64,000 bases of DNA from Saprospiraceae bacterium (GCA_025055285.1 JANWXM010000003.1:32714-96713), one strand, 5' to 3'; numbered from the stretch's first letter, positions 41,058 to 49,279 are shown. The notes: generated by a model not told the origin, from the sequence alone. Translations and numbers: made by a program.

Positions 41058-41897
41058 TTAATGGTACTCCTCACCACCGCTTACGTTCATAGCTTCACCC
41101 GTGATATAGCTCGCTTGGTCGGAGGCTAAAAAAGCCACTGCATTAGCGATATCCTCGACCATGCCTGTGCGGCCCAGAGGATTGCGGTCGCGGATGCCTT
41201 GAAGGTAGGTGTCGTAGTCGAGGCCAAATTTTTCGCTAAAAAACTGATTTTGCCAATGGCCCAGCCCTGTAGTAATGTGGTTTGGGCAAATGGCATTGAC
41301 GCGAATTTTGTATTTGCCTAGCTCTACCGCATTAGAACGCGTAAGGCCCACTAAGCCGTGCTTAGAAGCCGTATAGGCAGCAGCATAGGGGAATCCCGAC
41401 TTTGCCGCCTGACTTGCGATATTGATGATCACACCGCCCGTTCCCTGGCGAATCATCTGGCGCACAGCATGCTTCGAACAGAGGAAAGCTCCCTTGAGGT
41501 TGACGTCAAGAACGGCATCCCAACTGCTCTCCTTGAATTCGGGGAACGGTTCCATGAGATAACCTACACCGGCGTTGTTGACCAAGATGTCTATTGCGCC
41601 AAAAGCCTCTACCGTGCGCGCCATTAGGTGCTCTACTTGCGCTTCGCTGCGCACATCGCAAACTACGGTAATGACTTGGGCGCCCAACTTTCGAGCGGCC
41701 TCAGCCACTTCTTCCATCTCCGTTGTCGTACCGATGTGCTCTGCGGCAAATTCCTCGCCTTTGGGCTCGCCTATGTCGCTGACCACAACGCGACAGCCCT
41801 CTGCCGCTAAGCGCAGCACGATGGCTTCACCGATGCCTTTGTGGCGCCCACTGCCCGTAACGATGGCTACTTTTCCTTGCAAATTATACATAGGCAA
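41058..41897 (-). CDS. Short-chain dehydrogenase/reductase
   Basis: A 279-residue classical SDR. The cofactor motif is TGSGRHKGIGEAI, the acidic residue VVSDIGEPKGEE favours NAD(H), the NAG motif is ILVNNAGVGYL, and the active site has INIASQAAKSG with YAAAYTASKHG (YxxxK). The C-terminal DQASYITGEAMNVSGGEEY is typical. It catalyses oxidation of a hydroxyl group or reduction of a ketone in the cytoplasm. It lies 15 bases before hydantoinase A and 21 after the RedY-like gene. In the proposed pathway it could oxidise a hydroxy acid formed by the hydratase. Confidence 0.92.
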   Translation of the reverse strand: MPMYNLQGKVAIVTGSGRHKGIGEAIVLRLAAEGCRVVVSDIGEPKGEEFAAEHIGTTTEMEEVAEAARKLGAQVITVVCDVRSEAQVEHLMARTVEAFGAIDILVNNAGVGYLMEPFPEFKESSWDAVLDVNLKGAFLCSKHAVRQMIRQGTGGVIINIASQAAKSGFPYAAAYTASKHGLVGLTRSNAVELGKYKIRVNAICPNHITTGLGHWQNQFFSEKFGLDYDTYLQGIRDRNPLGRTGMVEDIANAVAFLASDQASYITGEAMNVSGGEEYH

Positions 41898-41918
41898 TGC
41901 GTTTGTTCAGGTTTTAAC

Positions 41919-42233
41919 CTAGGCAATCTGTTCGGCAACGATAAACAAGGGATTGTCAGCAAATGCCTGAAATTGAGCAGCCACTTGTTTCATTGTATCG
42001 GTGGCAATGTCAGCAAAGAGACCCTCTAGGTTGTTAACCTCGATGACCTCACAGTACTGATAAGGCGCAGGCGTCTGGGTACCTAGTAGATGACCGCATC
42101 GGAAGAGGCGGAAGTCGTCTACAGAGCCCAGTCGCTTTACCGTAGGCACATCTACTGTTTTTGCCCATTCTTCGTACTGTTGTACGGCCGAATCTTTGTC
42201 TTTTAAGTTGAAAAGAACAATCAAGGTAGGCAT
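41919..42233 (-). CDS. RedY/HapK-like small alpha-beta barrel protein
   Basis: A 104-residue protein starting at the ATG at 42233 (the GTG three codons upstream is less likely). The sequence PTLIVLFNLKDKDSAVQQYEEWAKTVDVPTVKRL, then DDFRLFRCGHLL, YQYCEVIEVNNLEGLF and FIVAEQIA resembles the REDY-like/HapK family, a ferredoxin-like dimeric barrel group. RedY is encoded in prodiginine biosynthesis clusters and other relatives act in bisindole pathways. Members may bind or cyclise pyrrole- or indole-derived intermediates. Here it is embedded between an aldolase and an SDR gene. The family call rests on pattern memory and is moderate; an EthD/NIPSNAP-type dimeric barrel is the alternative. Confidence 0.6.
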   Translation of the reverse strand: MPTLIVLFNLKDKDSAVQQYEEWAKTVDVPTVKRLGSVDDFRLFRCGHLLGTQTPAPYQYCEVIEVNNLEGLFADIATDTMKQVAAQFQAFADNPLFIVAEQIA

Positions 42234-42295
42234 AGCGAACACAATATATTGACAGATAGAGAGTTAAAGATTGGCGAACGTATCACGACATGCTT

Positions 42296-43063
42296 TTATG
42301 AGTTTAAGAAGGCGCGAGCGCCAGCAGCAATGAGGCCCTGAACTGAATTGAGAATGAAGTGAACACCGCGTTGGATGAGTTTTTGCGCTTGTTCGGCAGT
42401 AGCAGCCACAGTACCAGCAATCTTGCCCGCTGCCTGAATTTTGTCAAAAACTTCGCTCATGAGTTGCTGAACCTGAGGATGAGCTGGGCCATCGTAGAAG
42501 CCCATGGCTAGGGCAAGGTCGCGAGGACCGACAACGAAGCCATCCACGCCTTCGACCTCGAGCATGCGGTCGAGATTTTCTACTGCTTGTAGGTCCTCGA
42601 TTTGAGGCAGTACCAAAGTTTGCTCGTTGGCGAAGCGAACATATTCCGCCTGAGGCATTTTCATCATGTATTCGGCTGCGCGCACGGGTCCTAGCCCGCG
42701 CTTTCCCAAAGGAGGGTATTTAACAGCGGCTACGAGGCGACGTACCTCGTCGGCCGAAGAACAGCCGGGCATTACGATGCCCAATACACCACTATCTAGG
42801 TACTGAAGGATGAGTTTTTCGTTTAAATCACCTACTCGAGCCAGCGGCGTGCAGCCTATCCCTTCTAGGGCGCGTACCATGTGCTGCACCTCAGAAGGGT
42901 TAGGAAAGCCGTGTTCAGCGTCGATAACATAAAAGTGAAAGCCCGAAAGTCCAACATATTCACATACAATTGGGTCGGTGGTAGGCGATATTACACCATA
43001 ACAGGGTTCTCGGTGCAGCAAGCGCTTTTTGAGCAGATTTTCCCTCATAAGACAATCGGGCAT
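42296..43063 (-). CDS. HpcH/HpaI family aldolase/lyase
   Basis: A 255-residue class II (divalent-metal) aldolase of the HpcH/HpaI/citrate-lyase-beta-like family, with a TIM barrel cleaving or forming C-C bonds next to a pyruvate- or oxaloacetate-type enolate. Conserved features are FYVIDAEHGFPN, PLARVGD, GIVMPGCSSADEVRRLVAAVKYPPLGKRGLGP, the metal ligand Glu in LVLPQIED and GVDGFVVGPRDLALAMGF. Its ATG follows directly after the TAA of the LeuD-like gene with no spacer, so the hydratase and lyase are coupled. A lyase acting on a substituted malate-type product of that hydratase is the simplest reading. Confidence 0.88.
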   Translation of the reverse strand: MPDCLMRENLLKKRLLHREPCYGVISPTTDPIVCEYVGLSGFHFYVIDAEHGFPNPSEVQHMVRALEGIGCTPLARVGDLNEKLILQYLDSGVLGIVMPGCSSADEVRRLVAAVKYPPLGKRGLGPVRAAEYMMKMPQAEYVRFANEQTLVLPQIEDLQAVENLDRMLEVEGVDGFVVGPRDLALAMGFYDGPAHPQVQQLMSEVFDKIQAAGKIAGTVAATAEQAQKLIQRGVHFILNSVQGLIAAGARAFLNS

Positions 43064-43597
43064 TTAGTGTAGGTCAGAAATCGTTCCCTCAGCGATGCGT
43101 TTTCGGATGAAATTCATCAATCCTCCTGCTTGGGCTATTTCAATAACAAAAGGTGCGAGAGGCACAGCCTGAAAGACTTTCCCATTAGTTAAATTTCGAA
43201 TTACGCCAGTTTCGCTATCCCACTCTAATTGGTCACCTGTGTGGCAGCCCTTGGCTATGTCTTTACACGTCACAAAAGGCAAGCCGTAGTTGATGGCGTT
43301 TCGGAATTGAAGGCGCGCGAAACTATCGGCAAAGACAGCTTTGATGCCGGCTCCCATCAGGCCCGTGATGACGTGTTCGATGCTTTTGCCACCACCGGCG
43401 AAGTTGTGTCCGGCGACGATAAAAGTATATCCCTGACTGGCAAAGCCATTTTCGCGGTTGAATTCCTCGGATACGCCAGCCATTACCCAGCGAGCATTTT
43501 CCTTAAGGTCAATTGGCGAAGTCCAAAACGGCTGGGTAATAATGTCGTAGGCCATAACGTAGCCTGAGGCAACCCAACATTTTCCTGTGATTTTCAT
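43064..43597 (-). CDS. Divergent aconitase-type small subunit (LeuD-like)
   Basis: A 177-residue swivel-domain subunit of the isopropylmalate isomerase/aconitase superfamily. The fold is recognisable (YTFIVAGHNFAGGGKSIEH, then IKAVFADSFARLQFRNAINYGLP and IEIAQAGGLMNFI). The usual substrate-binding loop GCGSSRE is replaced by AGGGKSIE, and the N-terminal NIDTDRIIPG motif is replaced by ASGYVMAYDII. These changes affect the residues that normally hold the substrate carboxylates, so the substrate should differ from isopropylmalate and from that of the second pair at 53992-55761. It lies 19 bases after its large-subunit gene and abuts the aldolase gene. Confidence 0.85.
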   Translation of the reverse strand: MKITGKCWVASGYVMAYDIITQPFWTSPIDLKENARWVMAGVSEEFNRENGFASQGYTFIVAGHNFAGGGKSIEHVITGLMGAGIKAVFADSFARLQFRNAINYGLPFVTCKDIAKGCHTGDQLEWDSETGVIRNLTNGKVFQAVPLAPFVIEIAQAGGLMNFIRKRIAEGTISDLH

Positions 43598-43616
43598 GTG
43601 TCACTCAAACATGTTT

Positions 43617-44891
43617 TTACGATAGAGACAGCCTACGCGGGTCAGTAATTTTGCCGTACAGTGCACTGGCTGCAACCACAGCAGGACTAGACAAGTAAAT
43701 TTCGGCCTTCTTGCTGCCCATGCGGCCTTGCATGTTGCGATTGCCGGCACTTAGGATAACATCGCCGTCGCCTGCTACACCTGTATGGATGCCTGCACAG
43801 GCAGCACAAGAGGGTGTATCGATAGCCGCTCCTGCCTCAACTAGGGTGGCCAGATAGCCCTTTTTCATAGCCTCCAGATACACACTTTGGCTGGCAGGTA
43901 CAACGAGCATGTTGACATCGGGATGAATACGTTTTCCCTTTAAGATTCGGGCCATGATGGCTAGATCCTCCACTCGCCCGTTGGTACAGGTACCTACGAA
44001 GGCCTTGTTGAACGGGATACCTTCTACTTCCTCAATAGGCACCACGTCGTCTAGCCGGTGAGGTCGGGCTACCATAGGGCCGATTTTGTTAAGGTCGAGC
44101 TCATAGACTTGTTCGTAGTTGGCATCGGGGTCGCTCTGCAAGGCGACGTATCGCTCGGTAGTTCGGCCGCGTAAGTATTTGCGCGTAACGTTATCTGGAG
44201 CGATAATGCCATTTTTAGCGCCCAAGTCTACTGTCATGTTACACAGGGTCATACGCCCAGCCATATCCAAGCGAGCAATACCCTCACCCGTGTATTCAAT
44301 CGCCTTGTATATAAGGTGTCCATTCCAGCGCATCATGCCCATGACGTATAGGCTTAGGTCTTTAGCCATTACGTAAGGGTGCCACTCGCCGCGAACGATG
44401 AATTGAACGCTTTCCGGCACGCGCAGCCAGCATTTGCCTATGGCCATCGCCACGGCTGCATCCGTGACGCCTACGGCATTGCCTAGAGCGCCCACGGCAC
44501 CGTAGGTATTGGCATGGCTATCGGTGCCGATGCTAATGGTGCCAGGAAGGACATGGCCCTTTTCTACCATGATCTGGTGTGCTATGCCCTGATTGCCCAA
44601 ATCGTAGAAGTGGACGATGTGGTGCTCGCGCACCAAGCGCCGCCATTCGTTGAGCATGGTAGCAAACTTTTCATTTGGCGGCGGCACCAAATGGTCTGAT
44701 ACACAGATGACCCGCCGGCGGTCAAAGACCTCTCGGACCCCCAATTCGTGCAGCTTAGCAAACGTTTGGGCACCCAAGTAGTCCATCGTCATTACGGTGT
44801 GCACGTTAGCCCATACGAGCTCGCCGGGTGTTACGCGTTTGCGGCCGCTGTTGCGTGCAATGATCTTTTCTGTAATCGTCATGCCTGGCAT
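43617..44891 (-). CDS. Aconitase-type large subunit (LeuC-like hydratase), first copy
   Basis: A 424-residue Fe-S hydro-lyase large subunit. I chose the ATG at 44891 (MPGMTITEKII) because it matches the start of the second copy (MRGMTTVEKIL) and gives nearly the same length; the longer frame overlaps the upstream gene. Cluster ligands are expected in AFVGTCTNGRVEDLA and TPSCAACAGIHTG; SIGTDSHANTYGAVGALGNAVGVTD and LSAGNRNMQGRMG are typical family motifs. Related heteromeric enzymes of this size act on isopropylmalate, homoaconitate, citraconate or dimethylmaleate. The context (catabolic, no leucine genes) argues for a substituted maleate-type substrate. Confidence 0.9.
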   Translation of the reverse strand: MPGMTITEKIIARNSGRKRVTPGELVWANVHTVMTMDYLGAQTFAKLHELGVREVFDRRRVICVSDHLVPPPNEKFATMLNEWRRLVREHHIVHFYDLGNQGIAHQIMVEKGHVLPGTISIGTDSHANTYGAVGALGNAVGVTDAAVAMAIGKCWLRVPESVQFIVRGEWHPYVMAKDLSLYVMGMMRWNGHLIYKAIEYTGEGIARLDMAGRMTLCNMTVDLGAKNGIIAPDNVTRKYLRGRTTERYVALQSDPDANYEQVYELDLNKIGPMVARPHRLDDVVPIEEVEGIPFNKAFVGTCTNGRVEDLAIMARILKGKRIHPDVNMLVVPASQSVYLEAMKKGYLATLVEAGAAIDTPSCAACAGIHTGVAGDGDVILSAGNRNMQGRMGSKKAEIYLSSPAVVAASALYGKITDPRRLSLS

Positions 44892-44931
44892 GGCGGAGAG
44901 ATTGTCTTTGTTCTGCGTGTAGGAGGAGCTT

Positions 44932-45438
44932 TCAATGGTCGCTCCGCGAGGGACCTGTAGTACGTAATTTCGGCAGTTCTTCCCAGAACTTCGGATCAAT
45001 TTCCTCTTGCGTTGCTACACGCCGTTCCTCGATCATGGTAATGCCTTGAAATTCGTCGCCCTCTGACCAGCGCCAGTTGCGGATGCGGTGCGTACCGTCG
45101 CCGATAAGGTCGATCATTTCAAATAGCTTAGAGCCAGGGCGATTGAGGTACGTCCAAACGAGGCAAACAGAGTCGCGGGTTTCCCAGGCGTAGCCTTTAA
45201 TGCGCGGAGTGTCGAAAACAAGAAGGCCTTCTTCGTTGAACTGGCACACGCCAAAGTCGTGGCATTCTGAATAGCCGTCGTCCCAAAAATATTGGTTGAC
45301 CTGGTGATACTTGTTTCTGTCGAAGAGTCGAATAGTTAAGCGACTCTTCCACCGATCGGTCATATTACCCTGAGCATCAATGCGGATATAGGTGCCTTCC
45401 CAGATACCTGTGTGCTTAGGAAAAAGTCGTAGTTCCAT
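44932..45438 (-). CDS. DUF3598-like lipocalin-fold protein, first gene of the minus operon
   Basis: A 168-residue beta-rich protein. The pattern HTGIWEGTYIRIDAQGN, SRLTIRLFDRNKYHQVNQYFWDDGY, LLVFDTPRIKGYAWETRD and a final MIEERRV agrees with DUF3598-type, calycin/lipocalin-like proteins that are frequent in cyanobacteria. Such beta barrels bind hydrophobic ligands. There is no signal peptide. It is the first gene after the promoter with the candidate operator, with an inferred 5' leader of about 14 bases. A substrate-binding or sensing role is possible. The family assignment is moderate. Confidence 0.6.
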   Translation of the reverse strand: MELRLFPKHTGIWEGTYIRIDAQGNMTDRWKSRLTIRLFDRNKYHQVNQYFWDDGYSECHDFGVCQFNEEGLLVFDTPRIKGYAWETRDSVCLVWTYLNRPGSKLFEMIDLIGDGTHRIRNWRWSEGDEFQGITMIEERRVATQEEIDPKFWEELPKLRTTGPSRSDH

Positions 45439-45458
45439 GTAGAAAAATTTTTTCGAGG

Positions 45459-45487
45459 CAAAAATAAAATTAACTCAGTTAATCAAA
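45459..45487 (-). promoter_or_regulatory. Bacteroidota-type promoter of the minus catabolic operon
   Basis: Read on the minus strand, TTTG (45487-45484) is followed after 17 bases by TATTTTTG (45466-45459), matching the phylum's consensus -33 TTTG and -7 TAnnTTTG at close to the usual spacing. The start codon at 45438 lies 20 bases further on, giving a short leader. Both boxes fit without mismatch. Confidence 0.7.
45469..45483. promoter_or_regulatory. Perfect palindrome between -33 and -7 boxes, candidate MarR operator
   Basis: ATTAACTCAGTTAAT is a perfect inverted repeat (7-base arms around a central C). It fills the spacer between the two promoter boxes of the minus operon almost exactly, so a bound dimer would block RNA polymerase. 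The MarR-family gene at 57043-57516 in the divergent operon is the natural candidate to bind it. The plus-strand TonB operon begins about 140 bases away and could be controlled from the same site. Confidence 0.65.
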
Positions 45488-45621
45488 ATAACTTCGCCAA
45501 AAAATTACGGTAGTCGGTTTTAACCCGAATATGTGTTCCATTCGGAGGGTTGAATGGAGTGCTTCAGAATTTTATTCTGAGTAGTGTGCAAAAGTTTTTT
45601 CCAAATAAAAAACGTGTAGTT

Positions 45622-48294
45622 ATGCTCAACTCTACTTTTGTTTTACGTCTGGCTTTGGCGTGCTCGTTGGCGATGTTAAGCGCCTTTGGAAGAGCACAAG
45701 TTACTGTGAGTGGTTCGATAGTTTCTGCATCGGACGGTAGTCCACTTCCTGGAGCAACCATTCTAGAGAAAGGGACCCGCAACGGAACGATCTCCAACGC
45801 GAATGGGGAATTTTCCTTATCTGTGAGCAGTAATGGTGCTGTTTTGGTCATCACGTACACGGGCTATGTCCGTCAAGAAGTAGCCGTCACAGTAGGTGGC
45901 CCTATGCGCATTGTAATGGAAGAAGACTTAAGTTCTCTGTCTGACGTGGTAGTTTCCACGACGCGTGTACCAGTTCGAAAGATCGAGGCAATCACAGCCA
46001 TAACGACGCTCAGTCCGCGTCAGTTAGAGGCGGCTCGGCCGGAAGGAGTCGCAGAAGCTGTCTTTGGAACGCCTGGTGTATACTCCTCCTTCGCGCAAGG
46101 GCGCTTCCGGGGTGCCATCTTTACGCGCGGCTTTCCCGATGGTACGGGCAATGGGTTGGTGTATACCAGTATCATGCTCGATGGTCTGCCTGCCCTGGCC
46201 TCTACCTCGCGCCCACCGGATTTTGCCTTTGGCATGGACCCCAACGTGGAGCGTATTGAGATCGTCCGCGGCAACGCTGCTACACTCTTCGGGCGCGCTG
46301 CTGCTGCCGGCGTAGTGAACATCATTACACGTACCGGTGGAACAAAATTAAGTGCCACCGTCCGTCAGACGTTTTACAACGACAATACGCCCGCTCAGCG
46401 CGGCATGGACTTTAAAACTGAAGTCAACGTCAATGGCCCTATTGGAAAGGCAAAAAACCTGCGGTTTAATATAGGTGGTTTTTACCTGAGAGACAATGGC
46501 TTTCGCGATTTAGGTGCACCTGACAAGGGCTATCAATTTCGAGCAAACTTCGATTATTTTCTACCTAAGCGTCTAGGCCGTATCCGGGTATATGGCCAGC
46601 TCATGGACATTACCATCCAGAATAACATAGATATTCCTTTCCGCGTCAGCGATCACCTGCCCAAGCCCGGCTGGAAAATAACGGACTCGTACTACCACCA
46701 GGCGCTGGATACTATTTTTTATACTGTTACCAACAAGCAGGGCCAACAAGAAAGGCGTAGCATTCGCAAATCTCACGAAGAAGGAAACTACGCTCGCGGC
46801 GGCAACGCAGGCGTCGAAGTTAACTTAGAATTAGGCGGTGGTTGGACGATCGTCAACCTCTTCCGTTACCAAAATTACGACCACGGTACAAAGTTTAACC
46901 TCGGGGTATCTGCCACTTATCGTGATGTTCCCTTTGGCCAAACACGCGTCCTGGTGGATGGCGATGGCAACGATACCGAACTCATGAATGAGTTGCGCAT
47001 TACAAAGGCCTTCGAGGGCAATTTTATGAGTCATCGCCTTACTCTCGGAGGTTTCTACACCGATGGCTTCTACACGCCAACAACCTACACTTTAGCAGGC
47101 TGGAGCAACGCTGATAGGAATAACCTCACCTTCCGCCGTTTCGGTCCTTCGCCTACCTTACCTGCTCCTTCTACAGGCAGCCAAGCGCGCATTGATGAAT
47201 ACGACGTTACGGTGGCCGCTGTCTTCTTTGGCGATGAAATAAAATTCGGCGAGCGCTTGAAAGTGAATGCCGGTGTTCGTTACGACCAAATTGACATGAA
47301 CATTAAAGGCTTCTACACCACAAATCCGCCTACACCCAACGTTAATCGCGACGAAAAACACTCCGACTGGAGTGCCTCAATAGGTGCAAATTACCTCCTC
47401 TCAGGCCGTTCGGCCGTCTACGGAAGTGTCGTGCGCGCTTATCGCATGCCCGACTACGACGCTTACTCACCTGCGCGTCCTACCTCCTTGAATACTAACC
47501 CGCGCATCGCCAAAAATGAAATCGTCTACAACGTCGAAGCGGGCTATCGCACTGGCATTGGCGACCTAAGCGCTGACATTGCCCTGTTCCATACGCGCAT
47601 TAACAATCGGCTTGCTACCATCTACGAAGGCGCTGTTGCAACTGTCAGACCGCTGGGTACCAACCGAATTCTCGGCGCAGAAATTGGCCTCACCTACGCA
47701 CCGCGCGCCGTGAGAGGATTGCTTGTTCAAGCCTCTTATACCCTTCAAAAGGGAACCTTCGTGGATTTCAAAATCCCTGTTTCCCTCAATGCTGCTAGAA
47801 AGCCCAACTTGAACGTAGATGGGCCGCTCTTTGGCAATAAGGTGAACTTTGAAGGTATCCTGAACGACACCGTAAAAATCTACTCTATTGACCTGCGCGG
47901 AAAGCAACTGCCTACGGTTCCTGCCCACATCTTTAACTTTACAGCAAACTACGATCATAAGTTCCTTAACGTCAACCTAAACGGCACGTGGAATGGCACT
48001 ATCTACGCCGATGCCACCAATGTCTTCAAAATGGAAGACTTCATTCTGGTAAACGCCGGCATTCTGTTCAAACTGCCTATCAAAGGCATCGGCTCGCTAC
48101 GCGCAGGGGTCTTGGGTAAAAACCTGCTCAACCGTCAAGAGGCGCTGCGCGCCCTGTATATACTCGACAACGACAGCGCCCTCGTCTTGCGTCAACGCAT
48201 AGCCGCAGGCACCGTAGACCCGAACAATACCTTCTTTACAGGTATTCCTGCTCAACCGCGCCGCTTCCTCTTTACCATAGAATATCGCTTCTAA
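45622..48294 (+). CDS. TonB-dependent outer-membrane receptor with carboxypeptidase-regulatory-like N-domain
   Basis: An 890-residue receptor. The ATG at 45622 opens a signal peptide (MLNSTFVLRLALACSLAML...GRAQ); the upstream GTG/ATG extension has no signal features. Domains in order are a CarbopepD_reg-like domain (about residues 28-110: VSGSIVSASDGSPLPGATILEKG), a plug domain with MLDGLPALAS and VERIEIVRGNAATLFGRAAAAGVVNIITRTG, and a beta barrel ending in the aromatic FLFTIEYRF. It imports large substrates across the outer membrane using TonB energy. No SusD-like partner is present, which points away from glycans and towards a siderophore-, tetrapyrrole- or other small-molecule ligand. It is the first gene of the plus arm. 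Confidence 0.93.
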   Translation: MLNSTFVLRLALACSLAMLSAFGRAQVTVSGSIVSASDGSPLPGATILEKGTRNGTISNANGEFSLSVSSNGAVLVITYTGYVRQEVAVTVGGPMRIVMEEDLSSLSDVVVSTTRVPVRKIEAITAITTLSPRQLEAARPEGVAEAVFGTPGVYSSFAQGRFRGAIFTRGFPDGTGNGLVYTSIMLDGLPALASTSRPPDFAFGMDPNVERIEIVRGNAATLFGRAAAAGVVNIITRTGGTKLSATVRQTFYNDNTPAQRGMDFKTEVNVNGPIGKAKNLRFNIGGFYLRDNGFRDLGAPDKGYQFRANFDYFLPKRLGRIRVYGQLMDITIQNNIDIPFRVSDHLPKPGWKITDSYYHQALDTIFYTVTNKQGQQERRSIRKSHEEGNYARGGNAGVEVNLELGGGWTIVNLFRYQNYDHGTKFNLGVSATYRDVPFGQTRVLVDGDGNDTELMNELRITKAFEGNFMSHRLTLGGFYTDGFYTPTTYTLAGWSNADRNNLTFRRFGPSPTLPAPSTGSQARIDEYDVTVAAVFFGDEIKFGERLKVNAGVRYDQIDMNIKGFYTTNPPTPNVNRDEKHSDWSASIGANYLLSGRSAVYGSVVRAYRMPDYDAYSPARPTSLNTNPRIAKNEIVYNVEAGYRTGIGDLSADIALFHTRINNRLATIYEGAVATVRPLGTNRILGAEIGLTYAPRAVRGLLVQASYTLQKGTFVDFKIPVSLNAARKPNLNVDGPLFGNKVNFEGILNDTVKIYSIDLRGKQLPTVPAHIFNFTANYDHKFLNVNLNGTWNGTIYADATNVFKMEDFILVNAGILFKLPIKGIGSLRAGVLGKNLLNRQEALRALYILDNDSALVLRQRIAAGTVDPNNTFFTGIPAQPRRFLFTIEYRF

Positions 48295-48306
48295 AGCAAT
48301 TAACGC

Positions 48307-48356
48307 AGGCAGCCGTCGGCATCGAAAAAGTCTCTGCCGATGGCTGCCTCTCTTTT
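48307..48356 (+). terminator. Rho-independent terminator after the TonB receptor gene
   Basis: A 15-base stem (48307-48321 with 48335-48349, one G-T pair) with a 13-base loop is followed by CTCTTTT. It lies 12 bases after the receptor stop codon. It probably reduces read-through so that the receptor is made in excess of the downstream enzymes, or ends the receptor transcript. Confidence 0.8.
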
Positions 48357-48375
48357 AAAAGTGCGCATTCTGTCT

Positions 48376-49272
48376 ATGCAGTACAAATTATTCATGCCCA
48401 TTTTGCTCGGCTTAACGATGTTCGCGTGCAACAGCGCTCAACGAGCAACCCCTGCAACATCGCAACCTACTTCCACGCTCGATCTATCCAAGCCCGAGGA
48501 CAATTTGACGGCCTTCGTCAAGGTGCGAGGGTCTACAGATGAAAAAGAAGAAGTTTTCTTCTATGCTTCGGGCATCATCTATTCATTTATCCCTGGCGAG
48601 CGCGACGTACCCCTCATGGGCTTCGAAATGTACAACGTAGGCAAAATGAAAAAAGTCGAAGGTGGTTATCACCTTCTTACCCGCGAAGTGGGTTTCTACA
48701 AAGATCTGAAAACCGGCCAAATTCTCGAAAAATGGTATAATCCCTGGATAAAGGACACTTGTGAGGTTGTTCAAGTGTGGAATGACCCAGTCAACCAGAG
48801 ATTTATGCTCCAATCGGAGCGAGGAACATGGGGTGTACCCTTCCAACAAGTGGGCGACCGAATCGTCATGTACACCGATGTTTTCTTGCACTATCCCTCT
48901 CCCTTAAAAATAGCAGAGTTTCCCGAAAATTCCGCTTCGGATACTTACGAGGCGGCCGAGCTGTTTCAATTTTTCTTTTCTCAAAAGGACTTGAACCGCT
49001 CCTCAACTACGACCATGCCCGTTGAAGTGGCTTGGACTCGGGTAGGACCTTTCCTGCCGTGGATGCGCATGGGACAACGGCCAGGAAACCTCGTTTATCA
49101 ATGCCGAGGCTATAAGATTGTCGGCCCCAATGCATGGGAACAGCTTCCCAAGCAAATGCGCGACTACGTTATGCAGCATCACCCAGAATTTGCCCATGCC
49201 CCCGATACCTTCCAAACTCCTAATGAGACGAGTTGGACGTATTTTAAGAAAATTAAAGGCAAGAAGCAATAA
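48376..49272 (+). CDS. DUF1838-family lipoprotein
   Basis: A 298-residue protein. The ATG at 48376 begins a lipoprotein signal (MQYKLFMPILLGLTMFAC, lipobox MFAC). The mature sequence matches DUF1838 closely: KPEDNLTAFVKVRGS, then EVFFYASGIIYSFIPGERDVPLMGFE, TREVGFYKDLKTGQILEKWYNPW and VVQVWNDPVNQRF. DUF1838 has no established biochemical function. It is found in bacteria that degrade complex organic compounds, but that link is weak. It lies just downstream of the terminator and 7 bases before the VOC gene. A periplasmic or outer-membrane-associated role in handling the imported substrate is inferred. Confidence 0.82.
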   Translation: MQYKLFMPILLGLTMFACNSAQRATPATSQPTSTLDLSKPEDNLTAFVKVRGSTDEKEEVFFYASGIIYSFIPGERDVPLMGFEMYNVGKMKKVEGGYHLLTREVGFYKDLKTGQILEKWYNPWIKDTCEVVQVWNDPVNQRFMLQSERGTWGVPFQQVGDRIVMYTDVFLHYPSPLKIAEFPENSASDTYEAAELFQFFFSQKDLNRSSTTTMPVEVAWTRVGPFLPWMRMGQRPGNLVYQCRGYKIVGPNAWEQLPKQMRDYVMQHHPEFAHAPDTFQTPNETSWTYFKKIKGKKQ

Positions 49273-49279
49273 AGAAGGG

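Noticed and set aside
45522-45553. Imperfect inverted repeat (AACCCGAAT...ATTCGGAGGGTT) in the leader of the TonB receptor gene
   Set aside because: The stem needs a multi-base bulge and there is no T-tract or known leader motif; it may be chance.
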